Shown piece after piece: positions 45,475-58,800 of a stretch of 64,000 nt of DNA (positions within the stretch are counted from its first letter, which is position 1; each line of letters begins with the position of its first letter). The notes beneath the pieces are model-generated. The model made no database searches, had not been told where the DNA came from, and worked only from the letters and a program-made list of their open reading frames with translations. A program made the translations under genes and the position numbers. This DNA comes from Posidonia oceanica (taxonomy: Eukaryota; Streptophyta; Magnoliopsida; Alismatales; Posidoniaceae), in assembly GCA_037176725.1 (NCBI GenBank), contig JAZBRS010000020.1:96552501-96616500 (forward strand), given 5' to 3'.

Positions 45475-46928
45475 TGCACAGATAGAAAATGCAGGCAGCT
45501 GGTACAGAATCTTCAAGTACTTGTAACCAAGACTGTGGTTTATCAGATCAAATACAGGCATACAATCACTGGCTGATAAAGAAGCAAATTTCGAAGCGAG
45601 TGGGGCAGTTCAATATGTTCAGCAGCTAGCATTCAAAACGTAGAGACTAAGCATATTCAAGCAAAGGGGATTCCGCATGCACAGGATAGGGCTGGCAAGA
45701 GCTCTAGACCAGCATAGCTCGAAGGAGGTCAACATGTGCTTGGTAGAAGTACTGTCTCAGTGCTGAGGCAAGTCTTGCAAAGCGGAATGATAGAAGAGAA
45801 GGAATGATTGGTGTTGTAGATATATGCATGGTTCATGGTAGATGTGAATTGCCCTCAGCATATGGAGTGCTTAGCGCCTGCTGCAGAGGAAGAGAGTGGT
45901 CTCTGACTCACTAGACACTACTCAGACTCCTAACATGTTGGTGGCACTCTGGAAAGGATGTTGGTAGTGTTTGGGTAGTGGTGTAGTGAGGAAAGGCTCC
46001 ATGCCAAACTCTCGAAGACCTACACCTACTCTTTTCATTTTTCTGTTTGCTCCCACATAGGTGTGCAGGATTCCCCCTATCCCTAGCTTGGAGGTGATGG
46101 GCACCTGGTTTGAGGCTAGGGAGCTGCTGCTAGACAAGGGTGGCTAGGCCCCATGGGACTTGTAGATTCTACAGGCTTGAACTTTGAATCCTCTCTAAGG
46201 TAAGTAAAAGGGGCAGGATCATGCTGCTTGCCTTTATTTCTAGGGCTGACTTTTGTCCCCCTTTTTTTTTCTCTTTTTTTTTCTTCTTTCTTTTTTCTTT
46301 CTTCTCTTTTTTCTTCTTCTTTTCTTTTTGGCTCGCAGGTTTTCGTTGTCCCCGACTTAGAGGTAATGGACGTCTGATTTTGAGATAGGTGGGCTAGGCC
46401 TGGTAGGGCTTGTAGGTTCCCAAGTGCGAATTTTGAATCCTCTCCAAGGCAAATTGGAGGAACAGGGTTGTACTTCACACCTCTATCTCTAGGGTCGACT
46501 TCTGTCTTCGCCTTTTTTTCTTTTTTCTTTTGTGCCCACGCTTAGACAGGTATTCTTTTCTAGCTCACGCTCTCGCTTATACCCTAGCATCTTATCTCCC
46601 TCTGGAGGTGTAAGCCCTAGGGGGTTTGGGTATTTCGCCTGTACTTACTGGTTAGGACATCTAAGTAGTGTTAGGTGAGGTAGGGTAGACTCCTTCCAGA
46701 GCAGGCAAGCACTTTCGATTTCGTCATCGGGCTGGTTGTAATGCATGATTGATGATGATTTTTTGACTTTTGAACAAGATATGCTTGAAAATGGGGGGAA
46801 TGCATGGAGATATACAATGATGAAAATGCAAGAGATAGGACAGGGAGAGATGCATGAATATGTACAGGGGTGAGAATGCATAAGACAGGACAGGAAGAAA
46901 TGATCTGCAAGACGAGGGTGGCCCCAAG
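45475..46928. other. Non-coding spacer of element C, conserved with element B
   Basis: 45880-46740 aligns in the same orientation with 16500-17130 of B. A pyrimidine tract (46262-46340, T/C only for long stretches) is longer here than in B. The CTTAGAGGTAATGG-type phrase is duplicated (near 46090 and 46355). No gene is supported. Confidence 0.65.
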
Positions 46929-49091
46929 CTACTGATAGTACTTCTTGAGGTAGCACGAGTTGACCGGCTCAGACTGCTCAACCTGGTCCATGTCCTCAAG
47001 AACTACTGTGTCGCTAGAGAATGTTTGCTTAACCACAAAGGAGCCGCGTCAGTTGGGTCGGAATTTGCCTCGACCGTCAGGTAGGTGAATGGCTCGCAGA
47101 ACAAGATCCCCCGGTCGAAAGCTTCTAAGTTGAACTTTCTTCAAGTACATTCTAGCCATCTGCTTCTGGTAACAATGGGCATTATGCATAGCTTGCAGCT
47201 TGCGCTTGTCAATCAGGTTCAGCTAGATGCAGCGGTCTTCGACCCATTCTGCTTCCTCCAGCTCAACTTCTCGCAGGATCTGCAGTGAGGGGATCTCTAC
47301 TTCAACGAACAGCACCGCCTCCATGCCGTACACCAGTGAGTATGGGGTGGCTCCTGTCGAGGTCCGGACTGATGTCTTGTACGCCTAGAGTGCGTACGAA
47401 AGCTTGTCATGCCAGTCCTTGTGGGTTTCTGCCATCTTCTTCATGATCTTCACAATATTCTTATTGGCAGACTCCACTGCTCCGTTCATCTGCGGTCGAT
47501 AGGGTGAGGACCTGTGATGCTCGATCTTGAGGTTCTACAGGTATTCCTCGATCTTCTTGGCGATGAAGTTTGTGCCGTTATCGGAGATGAGGGAGTGTGG
47601 GACCCCATATCGGGCGACGATGTTGTTTCTGATAAATTTCTCTGTGGTCGCGGCTATGACAACCTTGTAAGAGGCAGCTTCCACCTACTTAGTGAAGTAG
47701 TCGATCGCTACCAGAATGAAGCGATGACCATTTGAAGCAGCAGGATGTATAGCGCCAATGACATCAATCCTCCAGGTGGAGAAGGGCCATGGTGATGACA
47801 TGTTGTGCAGCTGCTGTGGGGGAGCACGAATAAAGTTACCATGTATTTGGCAGTTATGGCATTTACGCACAAACTGGCAGCAGTCTGCTTCTATGGTTAA
47901 CCAGAAGTAGCCTTGGAGCATGATCTTCTTGGCCAGGAGGACGCCGTTCATATGCGTGCCGCAGGTCCCTGCATGTACTTGAAGCATCAACATGTCAGCC
48001 TTCGACTTGTTTAGGTAGCGTAGGAGCATCTGATTGTATGATCTTATGTATAACTGCCCTGCTCCTAACACATACTTCGACGCTAGACGCGCCAAAGTTC
48101 TTCTATCTGCTGCTGAGGTGTCAGGCGGGAGGCCGCCAGATTCCAGGAAGGCCTTGATGTCATGGTACCAGAGCCGTTCTTCTGCTGGATCTGCCTCTTC
48201 TACACTCATGCAATGTGCAGACTGCTCTATGCGGGTAACTGATACATCCACTGCACGGTCTTCAGGTATACTGAGCCAGGACGTTAGGGTTGCCAATGCA
48301 TCTGCATATGCTTTCCTTGCCCTGTTCATGTACGTGAAGCAGATGCTTTCAAATTCTTTTATTAGCTTCAGTAGGTGTTCGTGATATGGCACAAGCTTTG
48401 GATCCTTTGTCTTCCAGTCACTATTCACTTGAGAGATCACTAGCATGGCATCGCCGTGCACATGCAGCTTCTACGCCTTATGCTCGAGTGCGACCCTCAA
48501 TCCCAGGATGCATGCTTCATAATCTGCTTCATTGTTGGTGCATTTCAAGGTCAGCTTTCTCACAAAGGGAATCATCTGTCCCTGCGGCGTTGTCAGCACT
48601 GCGCCCACGCCTCGGCCCTTCTTGTTGACAGCACCATCAAAATACAGTTGCCACTGCTCTTAGTCTTCAGGGTCCTTCTCATCTGAGTCCTCCATTGCAA
48701 AAAGGATGTCCTTGTCCGGGAACTGCGTCTGGAGAGGTTGGTACTCAGGCAAGGGAAGGTCAACAAGATGATCTGCCATGGCTTGACCCTTCATGGATCT
48801 CTACGTGACGAAGATGATGTCGTACTGAAACAACAACACCTGCCACTTAACACATCTGCCCACCATGGCCGGCTTCTGGAAGAGGAATTTGATGGGGTTA
48901 TGTCGGCATAAGAGCTGAACTGGGTACGCCATCATGTAGTGCCTCAGTTTCTGCGCGGCCCAGACAAGAGATAGGCAAGTTTTCTCTATAGTGCTATACC
49001 TGACTTCGCATTCATTGAACTTCTTGCTCAGGTAATAGATGGCGCGCTCCTTTCTACCCGATTCATAATGTTGGCCCAAGACAGCGCCCAT
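46929..49091 (-). pseudogene. pol: pol of element C without RT: RNase H, second RNase H, integrase
   Basis: Ty3 RNase H begins abruptly with GAVLGQHYESGRKERAIYYL at 49091. The archaeal-type RNase H follows (about 48700-48080), then the finger KCHNCQIHGNF (about 47850) and integrase with its D, D and E (ISDNG and AVESANK motifs). It ends SCYLKKYYQ. RT is entirely missing: the base next to the RNase H start joins the linker equivalent of element B near 20690. Stops lie at expected W or Q positions (for example FTK-stop-VEA near 47687, and others near 47536 and 47386), and WGIDVIG reads WRIDVIG. It could supply neither RT nor an open frame. Confidence 0.87.
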
Positions 49092-51920
49092 GATGTTGGT
49101 CCGTGGTTCATCATTCTCATCTTCGCCTGTATCATCCTCCTCTCCGTATGCAATGAGTTCCGAGAGGATCTCCTTCTCAAAGGTGGGGTCTGTTATGTCG
49201 AAGGAGTGTATATGTTCCGCTACTTGGCCCTAGTGACGTTTCAGGATGGTCACGCTCACCCGAGTGTTTCTATATCCTCGATGCGTGACCTCTGCTCTAG
49301 CATTCTCCTCTGCCTGCTCTGCTACAGCTGCCACTACTGGTGCTACTGACTCTGCTGCTAACTCTACCGCTGTCTGTGCTGCTGATGCTGCTACTGATGC
49401 TTCCTCCACTACATTTTCTGGTGTGCTTGCAGGGAGTATACTGGATTGGTGGTTGATTAGTGTACTGCTACTTGCTGCACTGCCTAAGCGGGGCATGTGC
49501 TGCACAAACCATCTAGACCCGCCTTGTAGCTGAAGAGTGATTAGCTCATCTGGTCTAGTGGGGGCCGCCGCTACTGAATCTTCTTCTAAGACCATGATAG
49601 AGGCATGGTCTTTCTGCGAGGAGGGATCCGTAGCCACGGCTTTTGCTTTCCTCACCGCCTGATACTCTACAAGGTCCTCTACCAGCGACACGAGCTGTTC
49701 TTGGAACAATAGCTCCAAGTCTCCCATCATTGAGTCAACCCGAGCCTCTGCAGCCGCTCCTGCCTCCTCATCCAAGGGTGAGTCGACGTAGTAGGCGTCG
49801 GTGGCCTCTGGTTCTGGCCTAACTGCTAGATGTACCACTGCCTGGGGTGCTTGCTCTGTTGTTGGCTGCACTGCCTGGCTGTCTGGCTAGCCTTCGGGCA
49901 TGGCTGAATGCAGTGCCCTAGTGGTCAGGGATGCGAGCAGGTTGGTCAGGGGTGCCGCTGATGGGTGTGCTGTCGAGGTCACTGCTGCAGTTGGAGGGGA
50001 GGCAGAGGTGCTCCTCTGGAAGACTGGAGACTAGGTGGCTGTGCCGGCCGACAAGACGCCTGCATCTGCTGGTGATGGTGGTTACGCGACCAAAGACGCC
50101 ATGGGGGCCCACCACAAGGCTTGATGTCCTGAGGCAGGAAGCAATGTGACTGATGGAGCCACCTGTGTCGCTGATGATGCGACTGCTGAAATAGGCTGAG
50201 TCGCGCTGCTGGCTAAACTGACTAACTGACCCGCCAGAAAGGGTGACAGCTATACTGATGCGACTGCGGCGGTGGGCAGACTGGCTAACTGTGCTTGAGG
50301 ATGTGCTCCTAACTCCGGAGCTGCTGCTGTGGCTGTCGGTGATACTGGTGAAACTGCAGAAAGGTGAGAGACTGTCAATCCTGCCATGGGATCTGCTAAA
50401 TCTGCTGCTGTATCTGTAAAGAGAAGGGCCAGACAAACTAATCGAGATACTGCAGCACTGAGCTGGATTTCACTGCTGGTCCGGGCTGCCCCTACTGTGC
50501 CAGATTGCTCCTCATCTAAGTAGTAGTCCTCAATGCAGACCCACTCTTCCGTTGGCAACGGAGAGCTCTGGCACGGCTCTTGTTGTGCTGTGGCTTAACC
50601 GCCGCTTGAACCAAGGGTACCTACACTAATGAAGTTAGTGAGGTCCTGAGGGATGGTCATCCTCTGATTCTTTGGCTGTAGGTGTCTATCTTCACTAGAC
50701 TGCGGGTCATATCCGAGACCCTCGGAATCTCTTCGCTCCTCTGCCATGATCAGCTCAGCAATCCCCTGGCTGTATCGTCTGAGCGGCATTCCCTTGACGT
50801 AACCCCACCTGTGACAGACGTTTTGGACCATCCGACAAGGGTTGTTGTGAACGGCGAAGGAGTTGACACGTTCAAGATCAGGGATAAAGTTAACCGGCTT
50901 GGACCGATTAACGTGGTATAAAGCATTTGAAAGCTCAGAGTCAAATGGGACAGTCTGTGAAGAGACGGAAGAGACCACCTCAATCCACTCCTTCTCAAAG
51001 TTTTTCGCCATGACATTGATGACATCGTCGCCCCGACGGAACTTGATCATGCAATGGAGGGTCGAGGGGATGACCTAATGCTTATGCAGCCAAGGGCGCC
51101 CAAGAAGAAGATTGAAATTGGACTCCAAGTTGACGATGTAGAATTCCACATCGAATACGACCGGGCCAATGGTGAGAGGAATAATTAGAATCCCTAGAGA
51201 GTCATGGTGGGTGTTATAAAAAGCTGTCATTCCCTTTATAACTGGGGTGATATCCTTGGCTTTGAATCTGTGCTTTGTTGCTTCACACAAGGAATAGACG
51301 TTAAGGCCTGAACCATTATCAACTAGCGAAAGGGGAATGTGGAAGTTTTTGAATTGTACCGTGACAAACAGGGATTGGTTGTGATTAATCCCCACTGGAG
51401 GCAACTCATCACTCATAAAAGAGATGACCTGGGGCTCCACGATCATTCCTACCATGCTCTCCAGGGCTGCAGGCTCAATAGTTTGGGACACATGGGCGAC
51501 TTGGAATACGCAGAGAAAAGCCTCGTGGTGTTTAGAGGATGTGTGTATGAGGTCCCAAATGGAAATGTCTGCCCTAACCTTCTTTAGCTGGGAGGTGATG
51601 TCAGCCTTGGGTTGGCTCTTTTTGGTGGTAGGAGGAGTGATTTTGGTAGCAGGCTCTGATGTGGTGGGTACAGGGGGTTGGCCTGATGGTGGAGGCACAG
51701 CGGATTCTGGACGGCTATGCCTAACCACCGGTGCTGTAGGCTTGTAGACCCTCCCCGATCGCGTGACTTCCGCACACATTTTTGTAGCGTAGCTGTAGGG
51801 CACACGATGGGTGTCCCTGGTTAGGTTGATAACCACAGGAGCATGCGCTGCGAGCACAAGAGGGGCTACAGGAGTGTTTGTTGGATGATGGGGGGATGGA
51901 TAAGGTTGTTGGAAAGGCAA
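49092..51920 (-). pseudogene. Protease and linker of element C polyprotein
   Basis: The protease has SLVDNGSGLNV (Asp codon 51318-51320) and FNLLLGRPWLHKH, in frame through 51920-51075, better kept than in B. The linker (about 51050-49092) is Ala/Thr/Val-rich with acidic stretches like B's, including a WGY segment near 50800. It is broken by several stops, for example around 50595 and 49890. The segment before the protease has the RVPYSYATKMCAEVTRSGRV phrase shared with B. Confidence 0.78.
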
Positions 51921-54239
51921 AGCAGGTGCTGGCTGGGGTTTACCTGGACAGGGGATCCTGGTTGAGGCCTACCTAAAAGGTGAACAGGGGATCTTGGCTA
52001 GGGCCTACCTAAAAGGTGTACAGGGGCTTGAGCCTAAGGATGCATGGTGGGCTGCACGGTAGAGCGCTCCGGCCTAGCGCGCGGTCGGATCATATGAATT
52101 CCCGACTTAGAGCCGGCAACTACCGCACGGTAAAGAGAGAATGGAAAGAGCTCAGAGACATCATGGATGAACTCAGAAGGGTCTACCACAGACGTGGCAG
52201 GCCCAGATCGGAAGAGAGAGTGGATTCCCGAGGTTCCCGTGCCTCCCGGATTAGAGTGCTCCGGCAGAGGTTGGCGGACAATGCTGGAATGGGGAGATGC
52301 TAATCCTAATGCAGGTGCAGATGTAGGGGGAGGTGCAGAAGTGGATGCCTCGTGCGTGTCAATCACAATGGTTTGTTGCTCGACCAGGTCCTGAATGGCA
52401 TTCCACAAAGTGAAGCAACTATCTGTCGAGTGTCCGGTGTTTCGATGGAAGTCGCAGAAGAGATTCGCTTTGTACCAATGCAGAAGTGGGTTTGGCAGTG
52501 GGCGAATCTCCGGGAAGCTCAGGAGCGACGCAACCTTGGGGAGGACGGCACTCAGCGGTTCCGCCAGTGGGGTGAACTGCCACCGATTTGAGAGAGGCCG
52601 TCTCCGCCTTTGGTATTGTCCTTGCTGGACCAGTACGGCAGGATAGGCCTAAGTGCACAGCAGGGGAGTCGACGTATGCAACAGCGGTCTTCGGAGGATC
52701 CTTCTTCCTAAGACAGCTGTTGCTGCTACCACTGTTGTTGTTGATGGTGTTGCTGCTGCTGGCGCTGTTATTGCTCGCGGCGGCCTACTTGGCGAACGCA
52801 AAGAGTGCAGGGAAGTTGCCACTTCGCAACGAACTCTCTACGCGAGCACCAGCCCGAATCAGTGCTACTAAGGTTGTGACAGGTTGGATGCTAAACAGAG
52901 CCCCAGTAGATGGCTGTACACCTTTGATAAGGATCTCGATAGACTCCTTGTTAGAGGGTTTATCTCGAACCTGTGAGGCAAGGGCACGCCAACGGCCGAC
53001 GTACTCCCCGAGCGACTCTCTGGGATTCTACTTGGTTGCGACTAGGTCCGTGCGCTTTGGGACCAGGTCGAGGTTGAAGGAGTATTGTTCCAGGAACGCC
53101 TGGCTAAGGTCATTCCAAGTCTTGATGGCAGTCATGTCAAGCGAGGTGAACCACTTGAGGGTCAGGCCGGTCAGACTTTTCTGGAACAGGCGGATCAGCA
53201 ACCTCTCGTCAGCCTGAAGCTGAGCGAGATCTCCGCAGTACGCCTTCAGATGGGCAATGGGGTAGCCCCTACCATTGTATTTATCAAAATCCGAGATACG
53301 GAATTTCGGTGGGAGCACCGCCTCTAGAAAGTAGCAGACGTCCCGGAATTGGTAGGAGCGGTGCTCTTCCGGATCCACCATCGTATCGTCTGGTGATGCG
53401 ACATGATGGCTGGCGTATCCATGCATGGGTGCGGTGTATGAGGGGATGCATGCGGGGGTATGAACCTGATGCAAGGGGTAATGATAGCTAGAATGTTGTG
53501 CAGTGGGTGGTGCAGAATGCTGGAGCAACAGCGGCTACGCTGACGTGGTGCCGGGCAGCGGGTCTGTAGGGTACTGTGCTCCAACCAGCCCAAAGGACTG
53601 GCCACCAGGTGGCAGAGGTGCATGCTGTGCAGTGAGTGGTAATGCAGGAGGCGGAAACCACGCCTCCATCACCAGAGCAGTGAGTAGCTGGGGCGATGGT
53701 CTAGGCAGGAGTGGAGTGGGAAAAGCATGATATGCAGGAGCAGGCTGCAAGGGAACCTCAGGAGCAGCGGGAATGAAAGAGGGGCAAACTGATAGAGCCA
53801 TGCCCTGCAGTCTTTGAGCAAGCTCCATCAAGTGCTGATACTGCACGTCAGGCGTTCCATCAATGGGAATGCTGAGGTACAGTGCCTGTGGGGGACTAGA
53901 TCCAAAAGGTAAGGACACAAATTGTCCCGGAGATAGGGATCCTACAACAAAGGTCGCCGCAGCAGAAGGGGCGTCAAGAGCGATGTAGCCTTGGGACAGA
54001 GGGGTCAGAGGCGCCTCCAGAGCGCGAGTGGCGGTCATCAAGATAAACTCGGTGACCAGATCCAGAGAGGCGTAGGTCTGCCAATGCCCCGTAGCATACT
54101 GAGGTGTCTCAAACACCAGAGCGTGAAACCCTGGTGTCATAATGGGCACAGAGGGAGTTGAAGCGAGAGTCAGAGGGACCGAAGCGGAAATCCCCTCCAA
54201 GGCAATAGGAAACTAGCACTCACCGGCAAACTGGGCCAT
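51921..54239 (-). pseudogene. gag: gag of element C
   Basis: The start is inferred at ATG 54239 (MAQFAGEC). The retrotransposon-Gag fold lies at about 53400-52960 (KFRISDFDKYNGRGYPIAHL, LKWFTSLDMTAIKTWNDLSQ). Further on is the zinc knuckle LFCDFHRNTGHSTDSCFTLW (about 52400-52470), homologous to the remnant in B. In-frame TAG codons at about 54213, 53535 and 53028 fit CAG to TAG changes. The N-terminal 250 residues are Pro/Ala/Thr-rich and not recognised. The coding frame is otherwise continuous by eye, with possible small shifts after 52960. Confidence 0.8.
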
Positions 54240-55417
54240 CGCTGACTGAGAGTGAGTGAGAACAGGGCTCGACGAAAAGTAAGAGGACGAGTCCTAAGAG
54301 GAGTTATCGTCGCGAAAGCGGATAGCTCGGAAGAGGATGGCCGGGAACAAGTGTCGCAACAGGGGTGTCAGTAAGAGAAAGAAATCAAGCTCTAACTAGG
54401 GAACTCGCTCACTGACCTCTGTTCGACAAGACAACACAAGCAAAAACAGGGGTTAAAACCTGAAAGTAAAATGCAAATGTATTTAATTGTGGTATGAATG
54501 GCATTCATGCACATGTATGCTCTCTAGCATGCTCTCTCTCACCAATCTAGTGTGTCCTAGTAGGTGGTCTACTTCGGGCACTCATAGGTGTAGGGTCGCC
54601 GGCTCAGGTCAGAAAAAGTAGGTCATCGTCTAAATCCTAGCCAAAGCTCAGATAGTGACGAGGTGGTGCTTTAGGAGCCTCGGTCCTGCCAAAGCATGGG
54701 TTGTACTCTCTACTAACACTAACGCGACCCCTGACAAGGGGGGATAGACCGACCAACTCACACCATGCCAAAGTAATGGAGCAAGAGACCAGGACTATCC
54801 TTCTCAGACTGGTAGGTGGACTCAGAGAAGAGGATGCATGCCCTATATGCTCATTCATGCAAATATGATTAAAATTTTTTATCTTGCATATTTTATTAAC
54901 TCAAAGGGGATGCAAGTGTGTTGAGGTCTCTAGTTGCTCCTAGAGTTGATTTTACTTGCCATTTTTAGTTAGCCATGGGAAAAGCAATCAGTCTCTAATT
55001 GTCCTTAGGCTTAGTGCAAAAAGGGGAAGAAAATCACCCAAACATGGCAGGCAAACACCATACGTCATTGCAAATGATCAGTGAAAATGAAAGACAACCA
55101 GCACATCAAAAGGCATATACAAGCATGGCATGTGTATTAGTGAAGTGACATGGTATACTTGTGAGAAATAACCCAAGCATCAGACAAAAGGCATGGATTA
55201 ATGCAATAATCATGCAAGCATGGCAATCAAATGCTAGAATAAGGAAAGTGCATGAATTAAAGCAATAAATGAGTAGATAAGGTAAACAAATGCTAAGATA
55301 AGCAATAAATAGAGGATGATGCGTTAAGCAAATAAACAAGGCAACAAATGCTAAGCTAAGCAAATAAGTAAGCCACACAAAAAGCGGAAGAGTGGAAACG
55401 AAAGCCGGAGTCTAGTA
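54240..55417 (-). other. Leader between PBS and gag of element C
   Basis: This is a 1.2-kb untranslated leader as expected between PBS and gag. It contains GCAAATAAACAAGGCAACAAATGCTAAG-type short repeats at about 55240-55370, and nothing coding is recognised. Confidence 0.6.
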
Positions 55418-55435
55418 TCCCCAGCGGAGTCGCCA
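55418..55435 (-). other. Primer-binding site of element C
   Basis: The minus strand reads TGGCGACTCCGCTGGGGA, one base after the LTR end ATTACTACA. It starts with TGG, complementary to a tRNA CCA tail. The rest is consistent, from memory, with the 3' end of plant tRNA-Arg(ACG), the usual primer of Tat/Ogre-type elements. This is the best-preserved PBS in the window. Confidence 0.85.
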
Positions 55436-55436
55436 C

Positions 55437-55827
55437 TGTAGTAATCCTGAAAATTGGCGCATCCATGCATAATGCTAAAGCTCGCGTGCACCGACCGATA
55501 GTAAGTCACTATTAGTAGTTGGATCTGAAGAGGGATATTCGACTCGAAAACACCAGAAAATAGAGACGAATGCAAAAGGAAAATAAAATAAAAGAAAAGG
55601 AGTCGCCACCTAATTTATTAAAACGGAAAAACTAGGAAAACCGTATAAAGAACGTGTAAAGAAAACGTATGCGTTTTGAAAGCATCAAAATCCAATGCGA
55701 ATGGATGACACAAAGTCAATGCGGTCCAGAGAAAGGATAAGGACTCCTGTTACATGCAAGGAAAGTATTAGGCACCCCTGACACACCCGAGGAATTGATC
55801 TTTCTTAACTGATCCGCTATTGTGTGG
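55437..55827 (-). repeat. 5' LTR of element C, 3'-end part
   Basis: It starts TGTAGTAATCC on the plus strand (LTR 3' end on minus) next to the PBS. It contains GGAGTCGCCAC (55599-55609) and the conserved CTCCTGTTAC...TTAGGCACCCC block. It is continuous with 58981 once the inserted solo LTR and one TGTGG copy are removed: the joined text matches ATTTGCCACA...AGCGG at 62400-62415. Confidence 0.88.
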
Positions 55828-58800
55828 TGTAGACACCCTGTTTTGACAGGCATTTTAAGTGGAAATTTGCTGGAAGTTGGCTCAGAGAAAGGCATTGCAA
55901 AACCCACTCCAAAACCTAACCCAAATCCAATCCAAAACCACCTATTTTTCCTAACCCAAATCCAACCCAAAACCACATATTTTTGAAGCCCAATTCATTA
56001 TCATAACCTAACCTAAGCCCAAGCTCATTTGTAGCCCAGCCTACTGAGTGACACGTTCAGGCACCCTACTCACAGGCAACTGGACTTGGTCACGCCTCTG
56101 TGTGGTGACTGAGTTTGGCGCCACGAGTGGCAGTGACTGGACTGTAACTTAGTCCACCGTCCAAGCTTTCCCACGCGGCCACCGCAAGTCGTCGCCGCCT
56201 GCCACACCTGTCCTCTCCGGAGTTACTCGTCGCTACGGCCACGCACTACGCGCCAAACGCGAGTAACTCCCTGCCATCGGTCACCGTCTTCCGACGACGG
56301 CCTTCCCGCGGACTCACGCCCTCACTGCAACTCGACCGAATCCCCTGCCACCGACGACATCGTCATCCCCTCCTGCCACTGCCTCTGACCTCCTCGCCTG
56401 CCACGCCCTCTCACAGCCCCTCACAGCTCGCATCTGGCTTCTGCTTGCCACGCCGTCCCTTCCTTCTTCTCTTTCTTCGGCGAACAAAACTCTCGCGTGG
56501 CAGCAACTTTGAGACCCCCCGCATCCACTCTCTAGCCATCGCACTTGCAATTCGAGAGCACTTGAGCGAACCCCTTGCATCCAAGAGTGATTCCCGACCT
56601 TCGATGAGCAACACCGTGCCCTCCTCTGCCCACAATTCGCCTCCAAAGTTGCGCCGGCGAGCAGCTTTCCACCTCCTTGGCTGCAAGTCCGGCAAGCGAT
56701 CCAGGTGGGTTCCTCTCAACCCACTGCATGCTTGAGGGTCCGGGAACGTTCCCAGGCCTTCCTCCTTCGCGGCCGCCTTGGCCGCTACCTCCCTTGCGCC
56801 CTCGGTCGTGCTAGCGGCTGTGGTGGCGTGGCAACGCTAGCAAGCCTCGGCAGAGGTGGGAAAGGGGCATCGGCCCCTCTCCTCGTCCAGCAAACACTCC
56901 CACACCTTCCGCCTACCTCGCAGCGCTTCCCAGCCAAGCTTTCGGGACATTGGCCGCACGAGCGGCCGGCCTCCGATGGTCACGGCGACGCAAAAAGGGC
57001 AGAGGTGGGTGGAGTGATCTGGGCCACCTCATGCCATGCCGAAGGCATGGTTAGGATCGTGGGAACGTCGCGGACGTTTCCCGATCATCGCCGGTCTTTT
57101 CCTCACTGCGTGGGGAGCACAGTTCGCCGACGAAGTCCGCTGGACTTCCAGGTTGGGCTTCGCTTGGAGCGCCGGCCAGCTGCAGAGCAACTGCCGTTAG
57201 CCCGACTTTGGACCAACCACCCCTGCGGCCTAGGCCGTCTTTTAGCTTTCTGTTTGTTCCTGTGCATGCGTGGATGCTTAGTCTATAATTGTGCATGTTT
57301 AGTTTCGTGATTGCTTGTGTGTCGGGAGCAGGGCTTGGCTCTAAAGTCGGTCGTTCGATCTGATTGGTTTGCAGTTTGGCCGCCTCTCCAAGGGGCGACT
57401 GACTGCAACACAGCAGACTGTCGACCTAACTTTGCACCGACATGTCTCATTGTCCAGACCCCCGTTTGGCTCGCTATTTATTTCTTTGCATTCGTGGATG
57501 TTTTCTTTGTAGGTTTGCATCATTGGTTTTCAAATCTTGCGTTGCATGGGTTCCAGATCTGGCCTAGAAAGTGGCTGTCTGGAACATGGGTTTGCAGATT
57601 GAGCCGCCATCTAGGACGGTGACTCAACTGCAAATCTGACAGTTCCTCCGGCCACCTTTGGCCGCTGTAGTTGGCAACCCTTGCACCCATTTTCCCATCT
57701 GTTGGCCTGCATGCATACCCTGATATGCCATCTTTAGTTGCATGTAGTCATTCGCATGTTTCCAAGTTATTTGCATGCCTTAATCGCCCATTCAAGTTTG
57801 CTGTTTGGGAGATCTGCAGCAATGGTTGCCGCCTGTCAGAGAGGCAACTTGCACAGCCGCCTCTATGACCGGCGGCTAAGCCTTGTTTCAGGCAGCCCCT
57901 TCGCCCTTGCTTTGCCGCCTTGCGTCGCGGCCGCTTTTGCATTCCGCTTACACAGTTTTGTTCTTTGGCATGCCCCCTGTGCTGCCGCGCAACTGCTTTC
58001 GTATTTTGGATTTAGTTTGCTAGCCTCGTCGAGGCGATAAGGCGCTGTTCGGACTCTGCATGGTCCTGCCGCCGCCTCTGGAGGCAACTTGTGCTGCCGC
58101 CTCTGCTACAGGCGACCAGCCTGGTTGCCCAGAAGGTTGGCGACTCACTATGCAGGCCATACAGTAGCCATTATCCCTCATTTGCCGCATTACATTTCGC
58201 CCCTTTAGCTTATTTGCTTGCATGTTAGTTTCCCAAGCCTTGTTTGTCGTCGCTTTATCGTGTTTTTGTTTTAACCCGATTTCTAACATATTTGCAAAGC
58301 TTGCATCCTTTGTAAACCCATGCGGTATGTCGCATCGCATTGCATGTTTTATCGCTGTTTTGTTTTATCACGTGCATTTGCATTAGGACAGTGATGCTTA
58401 CTGCCTATATGCTCTTACGAACCAGGGCTTGCCCGTTCGGAACCCTAGCAGCGTTGCTGAGCCTATAGGTTGCACGTTTAATTCCCCTTACATTGCATTC
58501 AGGCACTTAGGCACTCGAAGCATTAGGCATGCATAGCATTTATCGCCCTCGAGCGTACAGTAAAAGGCAAGCAATTGCCAACATTCCTGCATATGCGAGC
58601 GAGAAAGCCTAGAAAGACCGATTTCTCGGACGTGTCGGGGGTGTCTAACACCTTCCCCGCACGTAACAGGAATCTTTACCCTTCTCTGGGCCGCATCGAC
58701 CTTGTGTCGCGCATTTGCATTGTTTTCGCATGCTTTCTAATTGCATTAGCTTTCCTTGCATGTTCTTTATCCATTTTTCTTAGTTTTTTTTATTTTAATA

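Noticed and set aside
52588..53217. Plus-strand frame of 209 codons
   Set aside because: Antisense of gag of element C.
56314..57310. GC-rich frames on both strands within the LTR region
   Set aside because: Inside the solo LTR; frames differ between the sister LTRs and contain no known domain.
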